Assembly (NCBI GenBank): GCA_903831575.1
Contig: CAIKYB010000028.1
Location: 1-32,661 of the forward strand
Direction of reading: 5' to 3'
Source of the DNA: an uncultured Bacteroidota bacterium
GTDB taxonomy: Bacteria > Bacteroidota > Bacteroidia > Chitinophagales > Chitinophagaceae
DNA: 32,661 bases
In this document: one piece after another, positions 16,082-24,052 of the stretch
Layout: each line of letters begins with the position of its first letter
Numbering within the stretch: position 1 is the stretch's first letter
Notes under the pieces: generated by a model
Databases searched by the model: none
Seen by the model: the letters and a program-made list of their open reading frames with translations, nothing else
What the model was told of the DNA's origin: nothing
Position numbers and translations under genes: made by a program

Positions 16082-17308
16082 ATGAAAATTTTAACAACCC
16101 TGTTTATTTTATGTTCAGTTTTCACCTCATCTCATACAAGAGCACAAGCAAAAACTGTCTCGCCAAAAAACAATACTATTGTAACAGGTGCTGAACAAAC
16201 TAGCATGTATTTCCCATGGCTAAAAGGCAAGCGGGTGGCTGTTTTTGCTAACCAAACTTCCTTAATTCATACGACTCACTTAGTAGATAGTTTAATCCAT
16301 TCCAACATCAATATCGTCAAAATATTTGGACCTGAACATGGATTCAGAGGCAAAGCGGCTGCAGGTGAACTAGTGAATAATGAAGTTGATGTAAAAACGG
16401 GCATTCCTGTTATCAGTTTATATGGTGATCACAAAAAGCCTACTCCTTCAGATTTGTCAGATGTAGACGTTATGATTTTTGACATACAAGATGTTGGCGT
16501 AAGGTTTTACACTTTCATTTCTTCTTTAGAATATTATTTGGAAGCGGCAATAGAAAATAATAAAACGCTGATCATCCTTGATCGTCCTAATCCAAATGGA
16601 TTTTATGTAGATGGCCCTGTGCTTGATGTAAAATTTAAAAGTTTTGTTGGGATGCAACCTGTGCCTGTTGTTTATGGTATGACCATTGGCGAGTATGCGA
16701 ATATGCTTCTTGGTGAAAAATGGCTAAGTGATGAAGCGAACCAGAAATTAATAAGAAAAAACATTAAAATCGTCACCTGCAAAGAATACAAACATCAAAC
16801 GAAGTATTTACTACCTGTTCCTCCCTCCCCCAATCTAAAAGAGATGTCATCCATTTACATGTATCCTTCAACTTGTTTTTTTGAGGGAACCCTTATAAGT
16901 GAAGGCAGAGGAACAGATAAACCATTTCAGATTTTCGGTCATCCTTCTTTACCCTCCAATTTATTCTCCTTTACGCCAAAAGCTAATGATGGTGCTAAAA
17001 GCAGCAAGTGTTTTAATCAGATTTGCTTTGGCTGGAATGGATCTGGAAGTAATGCAGCAGTGTTGAAAAAATTAAACGGCAAGATTCAAATAAAATACCT
17101 TTTGGAAGCATATAAATTATTTCCAGGGAAGGACAGTTTCTTTTTAAAAAATAATTTCTTTGATAAACTTGCAGGTAATGATATATTGATGGAGCAAATT
17201 AAAAATGGCCTTGCAGAAAATGACATTCGAAAAAGCTGGAAACCAGGATTAGCCGTTTTTAAATCTATCAGAAAAAAATATTTATTGTACACAGATTTTA
17301 AAGATTAA
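16082..17308 (+). CDS. namZ: Secreted DUF1343 protein, NamZ-type exo-beta-N-acetylmuramidase
   Basis: A 408-residue exported protein with a signal peptide (about 1-21, ending HTRAQA). The DUF1343 domain covers nearly all the rest. It opens with KGKRVAVFANQTSL and contains IFGPEHGFRG, GIPVISLYGDHKKPT, MIFDIQDVGVRFYTFISSLEYYLEA, LDRPNPNG and the later EGTLISEGRGTDKPFQIFG. These are the hallmark motifs of the YbbC/NamZ group (glycoside hydrolase family 171 as I recall it), which release N-acetylmuramic acid from the non-reducing end of muropeptide glycans in cell-wall recycling. The His and Glu of GPEHGF and EGRGTD are likely active-site residues. It is divergent from the slyD-type gene and 21 bases upstream of fmt. 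Confidence 0.88.
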   Translation: MKILTTLFILCSVFTSSHTRAQAKTVSPKNNTIVTGAEQTSMYFPWLKGKRVAVFANQTSLIHTTHLVDSLIHSNINIVKIFGPEHGFRGKAAAGELVNNEVDVKTGIPVISLYGDHKKPTPSDLSDVDVMIFDIQDVGVRFYTFISSLEYYLEAAIENNKTLIILDRPNPNGFYVDGPVLDVKFKSFVGMQPVPVVYGMTIGEYANMLLGEKWLSDEANQKLIRKNIKIVTCKEYKHQTKYLLPVPPSPNLKEMSSIYMYPSTCFFEGTLISEGRGTDKPFQIFGHPSLPSNLFSFTPKANDGAKSSKCFNQICFGWNGSGSNAAVLKKLNGKIQIKYLLEAYKLFPGKDSFFLKNNFFDKLAGNDILMEQIKNGLAENDIRKSWKPGLAVFKSIRKKYLLYTDFKD

Positions 17309-17329
17309 AATTGCATTAAATAAACACAA

Positions 17330-18250
17330 ATGAATTTTAAAGACCTTAGAATAATTTTCATGGGGACGCCTGAATTTGCAGTTGCTTCACTTAATGAATT
17401 GGTTGAATCGGGATGCAATATTGTTGGGGTAATTACAGCGCCAGACAAACCTGCAGGCCGGGGAATGGAATTACAGGAAAGTGCTGTGAAAAAATATGCA
17501 GCAGAAAAAGGACTAACCATTCTTCAGCCAGAAAAATTAAAAAATGTTGATTTTCTTGAAAAACTAGCCTCCCTTCATGCAGATTTACAAATTGTTGTAG
17601 CATTTAGAATGTTGCCAGAAGCAGTATGGAACATGCCGCCAATGGGAACCTTGAACCTTCATGGATCATTGTTGCCACAATACAGAGGTGCTGCGCCAAT
17701 TAATTGGGCCATCATCAATGGAGAAAAATATACTGGTGTTACTACATTTAAATTAAAACATGAAATAGATACAGGCGATATCTTATTATCAGAAAAAATA
17801 GCCATCAGTGAAGATGATAACGCGGGTTCGCTTCATGATAAAATGAAAGAAACAGGAGCTGCTGTTTTATTAAAAACTGTTATTGGTTTAGCAGAAAATA
17901 CAATTAAGGAGCATCCTCAGGAAGCAATTGACATCAAACATGCTCCTAAGATTTTCACTGAAACCTGCAGGATTGACTGGAATAAAAATTGCGAAAAAAT
18001 TCATCATCTGATTCGAGGACTATCACCTTACCCCGCGGCATTTACCTTTTTGGAAGGGAGGAAATTAAAAGTATTTGCGGCAACAAAAGAAATAAAAAAA
18101 CCATTATTATTGCCAGGAAAATTTGAAACAGACTCCAAAACATTTCTACGATTTACCTGTGCAGACGGATATATAGGTATAACAGACCTACAACTTGAAG
18201 GGAAAAAGAGAATGAAAATTGAAGATTTTCTAAGAGGTTATAGATTTTGA
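17330..18250 (+). CDS. fmt: Methionyl-tRNA formyltransferase
   Basis: A 306-residue cytoplasmic enzyme that formylates Met on the initiator tRNA using 10-formyltetrahydrofolate. It has IIFMGTPEFAVASL at the N-terminus, APDKPAGRGMELQESAVK, then the signature NLHGSLLPQYRGAAPINWAI (catalytic Asn, His and the SLLPxYRG loop) and KLKHEIDTGDILL containing the catalytic Asp. The C-terminal beta-barrel tRNA-binding domain (about 205-306) includes IRGLSPYPAAFTFLEG. Its length is normal. It follows namZ after a 21-base gap. Its end lies 38 bases from the oppositely oriented protease gene, with a perfect palindrome between. Confidence 0.95.
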   Translation: MNFKDLRIIFMGTPEFAVASLNELVESGCNIVGVITAPDKPAGRGMELQESAVKKYAAEKGLTILQPEKLKNVDFLEKLASLHADLQIVVAFRMLPEAVWNMPPMGTLNLHGSLLPQYRGAAPINWAIINGEKYTGVTTFKLKHEIDTGDILLSEKIAISEDDNAGSLHDKMKETGAAVLLKTVIGLAENTIKEHPQEAIDIKHAPKIFTETCRIDWNKNCEKIHHLIRGLSPYPAAFTFLEGRKLKVFAATKEIKKPLLLPGKFETDSKTFLRFTCADGYIGITDLQLEGKKRMKIEDFLRGYRF

Positions 18251-18266
18251 CACAATATTTAAACCC

Positions 18267-18290
18267 AGCCAACGGTTTAAACCGTTGGCT
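18267..18290. terminator. Perfect 24-base palindrome between convergent genes (bidirectional terminator-like)
   Basis: AGCCAACGGTTT is followed at once by its exact reverse complement, giving a 12-bp arm, loopless palindrome centred at 18278/18279. It lies 17 bases after the fmt stop, and its last two bases overlap the stop codon of the protease gene on the other strand. It can fold into a hairpin in both transcripts. Only a weak T-rich stretch follows on each side, so termination is inferred from position. Confidence 0.6.
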
Positions 18291-19434
18291 ATTTCCCGAT
18301 TTTCAATTTATCCAAAACAACTTTATTCATAGCTGCTTTTGGCACCACCAAACTAATAGTATTTATAGCAAAGTATGCTTCAGAAACATTAATATATCCT
18401 TGATAAGGTCCATTTTTTCCCCAGGAATTTTTTACTAAGAAAAATAATTTGCCATCACTTGTTTTTTCCAAGCCAACAATATGCATCAGATGATCATCTT
18501 GTGTAGTAAGGTTTTCATACAAGTCTTGCCTAATTTGCGCATCCCATTTTTCTTCTTGTACATCAGCTTTCAAATCATCCTCATTAATATCAACTCCAGC
18601 ATTCAGATATAAAGCCAACCCTTTTTTACTCCTAAATCCGTTATTGCTTACATCCGCATCCCACAAAACAGTATAGCCATTTTCAATAGCATTTTCAGCA
18701 AGGCTAATCATTTCTTTCAAAGGCATATTATAATAAGCCCCGTTACTGAAATTATCCGGCACTTCAATAATAAATGGTTTGTAATAATCATGGTCAGTAA
18801 AAGAAGTAATGTTTACATAATCTTCAGCTTTGAACTTTAATACTTCACTTGAAAATTCAATTGGCGTATACGCTTTATTGTTATATTGAAATCTTTCTGG
18901 CAAAATACCTAAATAGGTATCTAATATTTTATTATACTCAGGGAGCCAATCTGAGCTAATTGGGTTTGTTCCAGCAGTTGCAATTACCCGATCTAAATAC
19001 CCTTTTAATTTCTTGAACATTTCCCCATGATCATACGTTTTTTGACCATTTGCTAATCCAGCATAAGCACTTTCCGGCAGAATACCATAAGCAGCTACCG
19101 ACCTGATAACATCATGTCCTAAGCCGCCTTCGCTAAATTGTGCATGGCCTTGACGGTGAATGTAATTCTTCGCCTTTTCTACATAAATATTTCTAACCGT
19201 GAACATTTCACTCAGATCAAAATTGCCAAAATTGTTTTGCAGTGCCTGGCTTTCTATCAAAGAAGTAGTAGAAAAAGACCAGCAAGTGCCCGTATTTTCT
19301 TGATTCTTTACAATAGTAGCTGGGTTACTTTTGATTGAAATGAAATCTAGAGATTTCTTTTGCCCTGAAGTATTTTGAGCAAATGAAATGGCGATAATGA
19401 AAAAATAAAAACCAATTGACGATCTCCTTGTCAT
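18289..19434 (-). CDS. Secreted papain-like (C1 family) cysteine protease
   Basis: A 381-residue exported protein: an N-terminal signal peptide (about 1-24) followed by a bleomycin-hydrolase/PepC-like C1 peptidase domain. The oxyanion Gln45 and catalytic Cys51 are in VKNQENTGTCWSFSTTSLIE, catalytic His318 in DDHLMHIVG, and Asn336 in LVKNSWGKNGPYQGY. At 381 residues including the signal it is shorter than cytoplasmic PepC (about 440), and it is exported, unlike PepC. Such periplasmic or secreted C1 peptidases are common in Bacteroidota and probably degrade peptides from the environment. It has a short gap (21 bases) to the LysM gene upstream on the same strand. Confidence 0.88.
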   Translation of the reverse strand: MTRRSSIGFYFFIIAISFAQNTSGQKKSLDFISIKSNPATIVKNQENTGTCWSFSTTSLIESQALQNNFGNFDLSEMFTVRNIYVEKAKNYIHRQGHAQFSEGGLGHDVIRSVAAYGILPESAYAGLANGQKTYDHGEMFKKLKGYLDRVIATAGTNPISSDWLPEYNKILDTYLGILPERFQYNNKAYTPIEFSSEVLKFKAEDYVNITSFTDHDYYKPFIIEVPDNFSNGAYYNMPLKEMISLAENAIENGYTVLWDADVSNNGFRSKKGLALYLNAGVDINEDDLKADVQEEKWDAQIRQDLYENLTTQDDHLMHIVGLEKTSDGKLFFLVKNSWGKNGPYQGYINVSEAYFAINTISLVVPKAAMNKVVLDKLKIGK

Positions 19435-19455
19435 AAAATAATTATTTCGTTTTTT

Positions 19456-20466
19456 TTAATAACTTAAATCAACATCAAATTTTTCTGTGGCTGCAGATAT
19501 TTGCTCTGCTGCAGCTTTACTTACAATCACAACTATCCCTTCGTTTATCTTCAAATCGGGCATTACATCTAATACTTTTGCAAAAATAAATTTTTGGTTA
19601 CTCGTATTGGTCACTTTGATGATTGTACCTGCAGAGATTGTATTAGAAAGACAATAATACCTACCATCATCCCACCCACTAGTACTCTTAAAAGTAGATG
19701 CCAGCCCTTTCAATGCTATTATATTTTCTTTTGCAGCAGTTTGTTGTTTGTAATTCGAAGCGAAATAACCTCCGCTATTATTCATTTTTTCAACAGGCAC
19801 AGTTTTATTACTTTTTACTACAGTAGAAGTGTCGTCTTTTTTTACTTCAACTGAAATAGAATCCTTTACTTTTGAATTTGAAACAACAGTAGAAGTAGAA
19901 TCTGTTTGTATTGATTTCGCAGGAATCGCTGGAGGTATAGTTTTAACAGGCGCTTGTATTGACTTAGCAGTTGTTGAAGCCTTTTCAGCTTTCTTGTATC
20001 CTACAATTAAATCCATCCCATCTTTAAGCCCATCTGAAGTTAAATTATTCCATTTTTTTAAATCATCAATTGGCACTTTATTATACTTGATGCTGATCTG
20101 GTATAAATTTTCCTTTGTTTGAACTTTATGATAAATGGGTTCTAGTATTTCTGTTTTATTTGTTTTATCAGTAGCTACTGTTGGGAGCTTATCGGCTTTT
20201 TTTTGAACCGAATCTTTCTTCATTGGAGCAGCAGGAGCTATTGTTTCTGCAAGTGGCGCCATTTTTTTATGAGCAGGAATTTTAAGCACCTGACCAATTT
20301 TAACACCTTCCTCAAAAGAAACATGATTGTATTCAGCTAGCTCTCTGGGATGTACATCATACATACGACCAATTGAAAAAAGAGATTCCTTCGGTGCAAC
20401 TTTATGCGTTTGCTGAGCAGCGATAACCAGTGGGGAGAATAAAAGAAACCAAATTATTTTTTTCAT
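19456..20466 (-). CDS. Secreted LysM protein with C-terminal RlpA-like double-psi barrel
   Basis: A 336-residue exported protein: signal peptide (1-17), LysM 1 (about 20-64, THKVAPKESLFSIGRMYDVH), LysM 2 (about 112-158, YHKVQTKENLYQISIKYNK), a low-complexity Ser/Lys/Thr linker (about 160-245), and a C-terminal domain (about 250-336). The C-terminal domain, with GLASTFKSTSGWDDGRYYC, AGTIIKVTNTSN and ILD-like VLDVMPDLK, resembles a double-psi beta-barrel of the RlpA or expansin type. LysM modules bind peptidoglycan glycan strands. The barrel may be a lytic or purely binding domain; I cannot identify catalytic residues with certainty. A 7-bp stem-loop lies upstream. Confidence 0.82.
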   Translation of the reverse strand: MKKIIWFLLFSPLVIAAQQTHKVAPKESLFSIGRMYDVHPRELAEYNHVSFEEGVKIGQVLKIPAHKKMAPLAETIAPAAPMKKDSVQKKADKLPTVATDKTNKTEILEPIYHKVQTKENLYQISIKYNKVPIDDLKKWNNLTSDGLKDGMDLIVGYKKAEKASTTAKSIQAPVKTIPPAIPAKSIQTDSTSTVVSNSKVKDSISVEVKKDDTSTVVKSNKTVPVEKMNNSGGYFASNYKQQTAAKENIIALKGLASTFKSTSGWDDGRYYCLSNTISAGTIIKVTNTSNQKFIFAKVLDVMPDLKINEGIVVIVSKAAAEQISAATEKFDVDLSY

Positions 20467-20485
20467 TTATTGCATTTTAAATTTT

Positions 20486-20505
20486 TATCTTTTCTGATAA
20501 AGATA
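20486..20505. promoter_or_regulatory. Seven-base-pair stem-loop upstream of the LysM gene
   Basis: TATCTTT (20486-20492) and AAAGATA (20499-20505) are complementary with a six-base loop, 20 bases before the LysM gene start on the minus strand. The remaining 154-base spacer is AT-rich, and includes TTAATTTG and CATATTTG on the minus strand, each one base off the TAnnTTTG pattern. Nothing else is seen. Confidence 0.35.
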
Positions 20506-20620
20506 TTTTTCGATAATGTGATTTAGTATTTTTTTGTAAAAAAATTAATCCAAATTAAATAAAAAGTGTTGCACAATTTTCGGATACAAATATGCTGAAA
20601 TTAGTTGATTATCCTTCTAA

Positions 20621-21994
20621 TTACTTATTAAAAATACGCCATTCCTTTGGATAATAATTATTGACTCTATTAGACATTGCCTTCACAAATCCGAGAGACA
20701 AGTTTCCATACTTCACTAATAGCCAGCCTTTCCCTAAACCTGAATATTCAAAAGACTGGTGACGTAAGTACTGCAGTGCATTCTCTTTATCCAATTCAAT
20801 CGTATCAATATCGTCTCTTAATAAATCTGACATCGCCAATTCATGAGAAGGAATTAACTCGTCGCGAATAATACTCCCCATATTAACACCGGCCTTCTTA
20901 ATATATAACGCCGATTGAAGGATAGAAATTTCATTTACTACAAAATCCGGAAATGCAATACAGTCATCCTTCCAGTTAAAAAATGCAAGGACTTCATTTG
21001 GCATAATCCATTTAGAAAGGGTTGTAGTTTGCTGCAAGGAAATTTTTGTTTGATGTTTTGTATTTAAACTTTTCGTATTTGAATATTCATTTCTATTTTG
21101 AAATGCTGCAATAAAAAATCCTTCCCCTTTAACTTTATCTGGATAAAACCGATACCCAAATGCGTGATTTTTTTGGGATTCTGTTTCCACAATATTCCAT
21201 TCCTTATGGGTATTTATTTTGATAGTGTTGAAATTATATTCAGATGTCAACCAATCACAGATAGCCTCATTTTCATCATAAGAATAAGAACAAGTGGAAT
21301 AAACTAACAAGCCGCCGGGTTTTAATGAAAGCATAACATCCGCGAGAATCCTTTGCTGGCGCTGAGAACAAAGTGCCACATTATCAACACTCCATTCTTT
21401 TATGGCATCCGGATCTTTTCTGAATAATCCACTTCCACTGCAAGGAGCATCAACTACAATAACATCAAAATAACCAGGAAGTCTTTGAAAATCTTTGGGG
21501 TCGTTATTGGTAACAACGATATTTCTTGCGCCCCATTTTGTAGTATTCTCCGACAAAACATTCACTCTTGTTTTGATAACTTCATTACTCACCAATAAAC
21601 TTTCAGTTGAAATTAATGATTGTATCAAAGTTGATTTACCACCTGGTGCAGCACATAAATCCAATACTTTTAAAGAGGTCTTTACATCAACATTTTGCTT
21701 AAGCACTTCCTCCAAAAACATACTACTGGCTTCCTGAACATAATAAGCACCGGCATGAAACAATGGATCGAGTGTAAACGAAGGACGTTCGTTTAAATAA
21801 AATCCACTAGAACTCCAAGGAACTTTCTCTTCTATTTGTAAAACAGCATCTTTGAAGTCGAATATTTTTGTGGGATTGATTCTTATAGAAGTAAGACTAT
21901 TATTGCTTTCGTGAGATTGAATAAACGAACCAGCGTCAAATCCTTTTATATCCTGCAAGGAGTCAAGTAGGGGAAGTGGTAATTGATGGTGCAT
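20621..21994 (-). CDS. rRNA 5-methylcytosine methyltransferase, RsmF/NOL1-NOP2-sun family
   Basis: A 457-residue enzyme that methylates C5 of a cytosine in rRNA with AdoMet. Family motifs are visible: AGAYYVQEASSM before the fold, the AdoMet loop LDLCAAPGGKSTL (111-123), DAPCSGSGLFRKDPDAIKEW with Cys185, and STCSYSYDENEAI with the nucleophile Cys235; the two-cysteine pattern is that of RNA m5C enzymes. The C-terminal 150 residues have GFFIAAFQN, then a PUA-like extension as in RsmF (for example QYLRHQSFEYSGLGKGWLLVKYGNLSLGFVK). RsmF modifies 16S rRNA at position 1407 in E. coli; the exact site here is inferred. It is downstream of pntB with a 52-base spacer containing an inverted repeat. Confidence 0.88.
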   Translation of the reverse strand: MHHQLPLPLLDSLQDIKGFDAGSFIQSHESNNSLTSIRINPTKIFDFKDAVLQIEEKVPWSSSGFYLNERPSFTLDPLFHAGAYYVQEASSMFLEEVLKQNVDVKTSLKVLDLCAAPGGKSTLIQSLISTESLLVSNEVIKTRVNVLSENTTKWGARNIVVTNNDPKDFQRLPGYFDVIVVDAPCSGSGLFRKDPDAIKEWSVDNVALCSQRQQRILADVMLSLKPGGLLVYSTCSYSYDENEAICDWLTSEYNFNTIKINTHKEWNIVETESQKNHAFGYRFYPDKVKGEGFFIAAFQNRNEYSNTKSLNTKHQTKISLQQTTTLSKWIMPNEVLAFFNWKDDCIAFPDFVVNEISILQSALYIKKAGVNMGSIIRDELIPSHELAMSDLLRDDIDTIELDKENALQYLRHQSFEYSGLGKGWLLVKYGNLSLGFVKAMSNRVNNYYPKEWRIFNK

Positions 21995-22002
21995 AATTTA
22001 TT

Positions 22003-22032
22003 TACCGAAGGATGATCGAAAAATATTCGGTA
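22003..22032 (-). other. Inverted repeat between pntB and rsmF-type gene
   Basis: TACCGAA (22003-22009) and TTCGGTA (22026-22032) form a perfect seven-base-pair stem around a 16-base, AT-rich loop, filling the space between the pntB stop and the next start. It may be a weak terminator or processing hairpin at the end of the pnt transcript. No U-run follows on the minus strand. Confidence 0.4.
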
Positions 22033-22046
22033 GTTGCAAATGATGA

Positions 22047-23477
22047 TTACAGGTTTTTAATTTCACTACACAAATCCTGAAGCACTTTTTTAGCATCACC
22101 AAATAACATAGAAGTCTTAGGTTTGAAAAATAATTCATTTTCAATTCCTGCATAACCAGGCTTCATACTTCTTTTGTTGACAATAACTGTTTTGGCTAAT
22201 TCCACATCAAGAATTGGCATTCCGTATATTGGAGAAGTTGGATCTGTTTTTGCTGCTGGATTCACGACATCATTAGCACCCAGAATAAGTACAACATCCG
22301 TAGTTGGAAATTCATCATTCGCCTGTTCCATTTCCAATAAATTATCATAGCTCACATCTGCTTCAGCGAGCAATACATTCATGTGGCCAGGCATACGTCC
22401 GGCAACAGGATGAATAGCGTATTTTACTTCCACCCCTTTTTCAGTTAATATTTTTTCTAACTCATGACAGGCATGCTGCGCTTGAGCTACAGCCAACCCA
22501 TATCCAGGCACAATCATCACTTTTGTAGCGTAACTCATTACCATTGCCGCATCACTCAAACTAATTTCTTTGTGATGACCTTCAATGGATGCGCCGCCAC
22601 CAGAAGCCGTTGCATTTCCTCCAAATGAACCAATCAATACATTTTTTAAAGACCGATTCATCGCCTTACACATTAATATGGTAAGCAACGTTCCAGCAGC
22701 TCCAACAAGAATACCGCCAGTAAGCATCACTTTATTGTCATATAAAAAACCACCACATGCTGCGGCAACACCAGTAAATGAATTAAGCAAAGAAATCACC
22801 ACCGGCATGTCTGCGCCACCGATAGGCATCACGAAAAATATTCCGTAGAGGAGGGATAATGCAAGAATTACATACAACAAAATGCTATGATGCGGATTTG
22901 TAACCAAATAAGCTGCAGTACCAATTGCGAAAGCAAGCATCATCAGATTTAGAATATTTTGTCCTTTGAAACTAAAATCTTTTACTTTCCCATTCAACTT
23001 TCCCCAGGCAATCATACTTCCTGCAAAGGAAACGGATCCAATAATTAATCCTACTACTATAATTAAAACTTTGGGCTGAATAAAATAAATGAAATCAGGA
23101 TTCGGATTCAACGCCAACTCTTTGCTGAGGTGATTAAACTCTACTAAAGAAATTAAAGCGGCACATGCGCCACCCATACCATTGAAAAGACTTACCATCT
23201 CTGGCATTGCGGTCATTTGTACTTTTTTTGCTGCCAAGGTTCCAATGATTCCACCGATTGATAAACCACAGAAGATCCACAGATAATTATGTAAATGTTC
23301 GCCGCTTTCAACATCCTTGTACAAGAAAATGGTTCCAAAAATGGCAATAGTCATTCCTGCTGCTGCTACTAAATTCCCTTTTCTGGCAGATGCCGGATTA
23401 GACAACATTTTTAATCCCAGAATAAAAGTAATAGAGCCTATTAAATAACAAACGGTAAGTAATTGTTGTTGAATCAT
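22047..23477 (-). CDS. pntB: Proton-translocating NAD(P) transhydrogenase, beta subunit
   Basis: A 476-residue membrane protein that binds NADP(H) and completes the proton channel of transhydrogenase, which uses the proton gradient to make NADPH from NADH. Around nine transmembrane segments fill residues 1-275; the conserved channel region includes NGMGGACAALISLVEF. The C-terminal NADP domain (about 295-476) has VMIVPGYGLAVAQAQHACHEL, the KYAIHPVAGRMPGHMNVLLAEADVSYD loop, LILGANDVVNPAA and VNKRSMKPGYAGIENELF, all signature motifs. Its partners pntAB and pntAA are upstream on the same strand. Confidence 0.95.
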   Translation of the reverse strand: MIQQQLLTVCYLIGSITFILGLKMLSNPASARKGNLVAAAGMTIAIFGTIFLYKDVESGEHLHNYLWIFCGLSIGGIIGTLAAKKVQMTAMPEMVSLFNGMGGACAALISLVEFNHLSKELALNPNPDFIYFIQPKVLIIVVGLIIGSVSFAGSMIAWGKLNGKVKDFSFKGQNILNLMMLAFAIGTAAYLVTNPHHSILLYVILALSLLYGIFFVMPIGGADMPVVISLLNSFTGVAAACGGFLYDNKVMLTGGILVGAAGTLLTILMCKAMNRSLKNVLIGSFGGNATASGGGASIEGHHKEISLSDAAMVMSYATKVMIVPGYGLAVAQAQHACHELEKILTEKGVEVKYAIHPVAGRMPGHMNVLLAEADVSYDNLLEMEQANDEFPTTDVVLILGANDVVNPAAKTDPTSPIYGMPILDVELAKTVIVNKRSMKPGYAGIENELFFKPKTSMLFGDAKKVLQDLCSEIKNL

Positions 23478-23519
23478 GATTTTAAAATTCGTTCAAATGA
23501 TGTTGACTATTTTAATTAA

Positions 23520-23831
23520 TTATTTTTTCTTTTTCTTAAACATTTCAAGCATTCGATCTGTAACTACAAAGCCACCCACTACGTTCAATGTCCCTAAAAC
23601 CACCGCCACAAAACCCAATACAAGTGCCAGATAATTATCCGATTCGGCTTTCCCCATTACAATAATTGCTCCGATAATGACTACACCATGAATTGCATTA
23701 GCACCACTCATTAAAGGTGTATGCAATACACTCGGCACTTTTTCTATAATTTCAATACCTACAAAAATCATCAGGATTACGATATAGATAATCTGTTGAT
23801 TGGTACTTATAAAATTTAACACTTGATTCAT
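23520..23831 (-). CDS. pntAB: NAD(P) transhydrogenase alpha subunit, membrane part (PntAB)
   Basis: A 103-residue membrane protein with three or four transmembrane helices (about 13-30, 44-60, 65-90), including VPSVLHTPLMSGANAIHGVVIIGA and LVLGFVAVVLGTLNVVGGFVVTDRMLEMF, which matches the C-terminal membrane region of E. coli PntA. Many bacteria encode this as a separate protein. It contributes helices to the proton channel. The gene is 42 bases upstream of pntB, and 218 bases downstream of pntAA; that long spacer is filled by repeats. Confidence 0.93.
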   Translation of the reverse strand: MNQVLNFISTNQQIIYIVILMIFVGIEIIEKVPSVLHTPLMSGANAIHGVVIIGAIIVMGKAESDNYLALVLGFVAVVLGTLNVVGGFVVTDRMLEMFKKKKK

Positions 23832-23842
23832 TTGTAAAATTT

Positions 23843-24052
23843 AATAGTTTATAACGTTTAGTAGGCTTAGTAAGTTTCGTTTCAAAGGTTTCAGAGGTTC
23901 AAAAGGTTTCAGAGGTTTCAGAGGTTCAAAAGGTTTAAGAGGTTTAAGAGGTTTAGTGAGTTTCAGCATTTATTCACAATTCCTATTTCCCAATCAACAA
24001 ATCAACCTTTCATCCATTCAACCATTCAACTAAATAATCAATCAACCATCTA
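23843..24052. repeat. Stop-abutting repeat element e: ten-unit 9-bp array inside the pnt operon
   Basis: From 23879 to 23968 the sequence divides without remainder into ten 9-base units: GTTTCAAAG, GTTTCAGAG, GTTCAAAAG, GTTTCAGAG, GTTTCAGAG, GTTCAAAAG, GTTTAAGAG twice, GTTTAGTGA and GTTTCAGCA. Two further looser units precede it (from about 23855). The right arm (23990-24052), read on the minus strand, starts at the pntAA stop (GTTGGGTAGATGGTTGATTG) and continues with 8-9 base units GTTGAATG, GTTGATTT and GTTGATTG. The spacer separates genes whose products form one complex. No other feature is seen in it. Confidence 0.8.

Noticed and set aside
23879..23968. Possible CRISPR-like array at the pnt spacer
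   Set aside because: Units are 9 bases, directly contiguous, with no spacers and no cas genes nearby.
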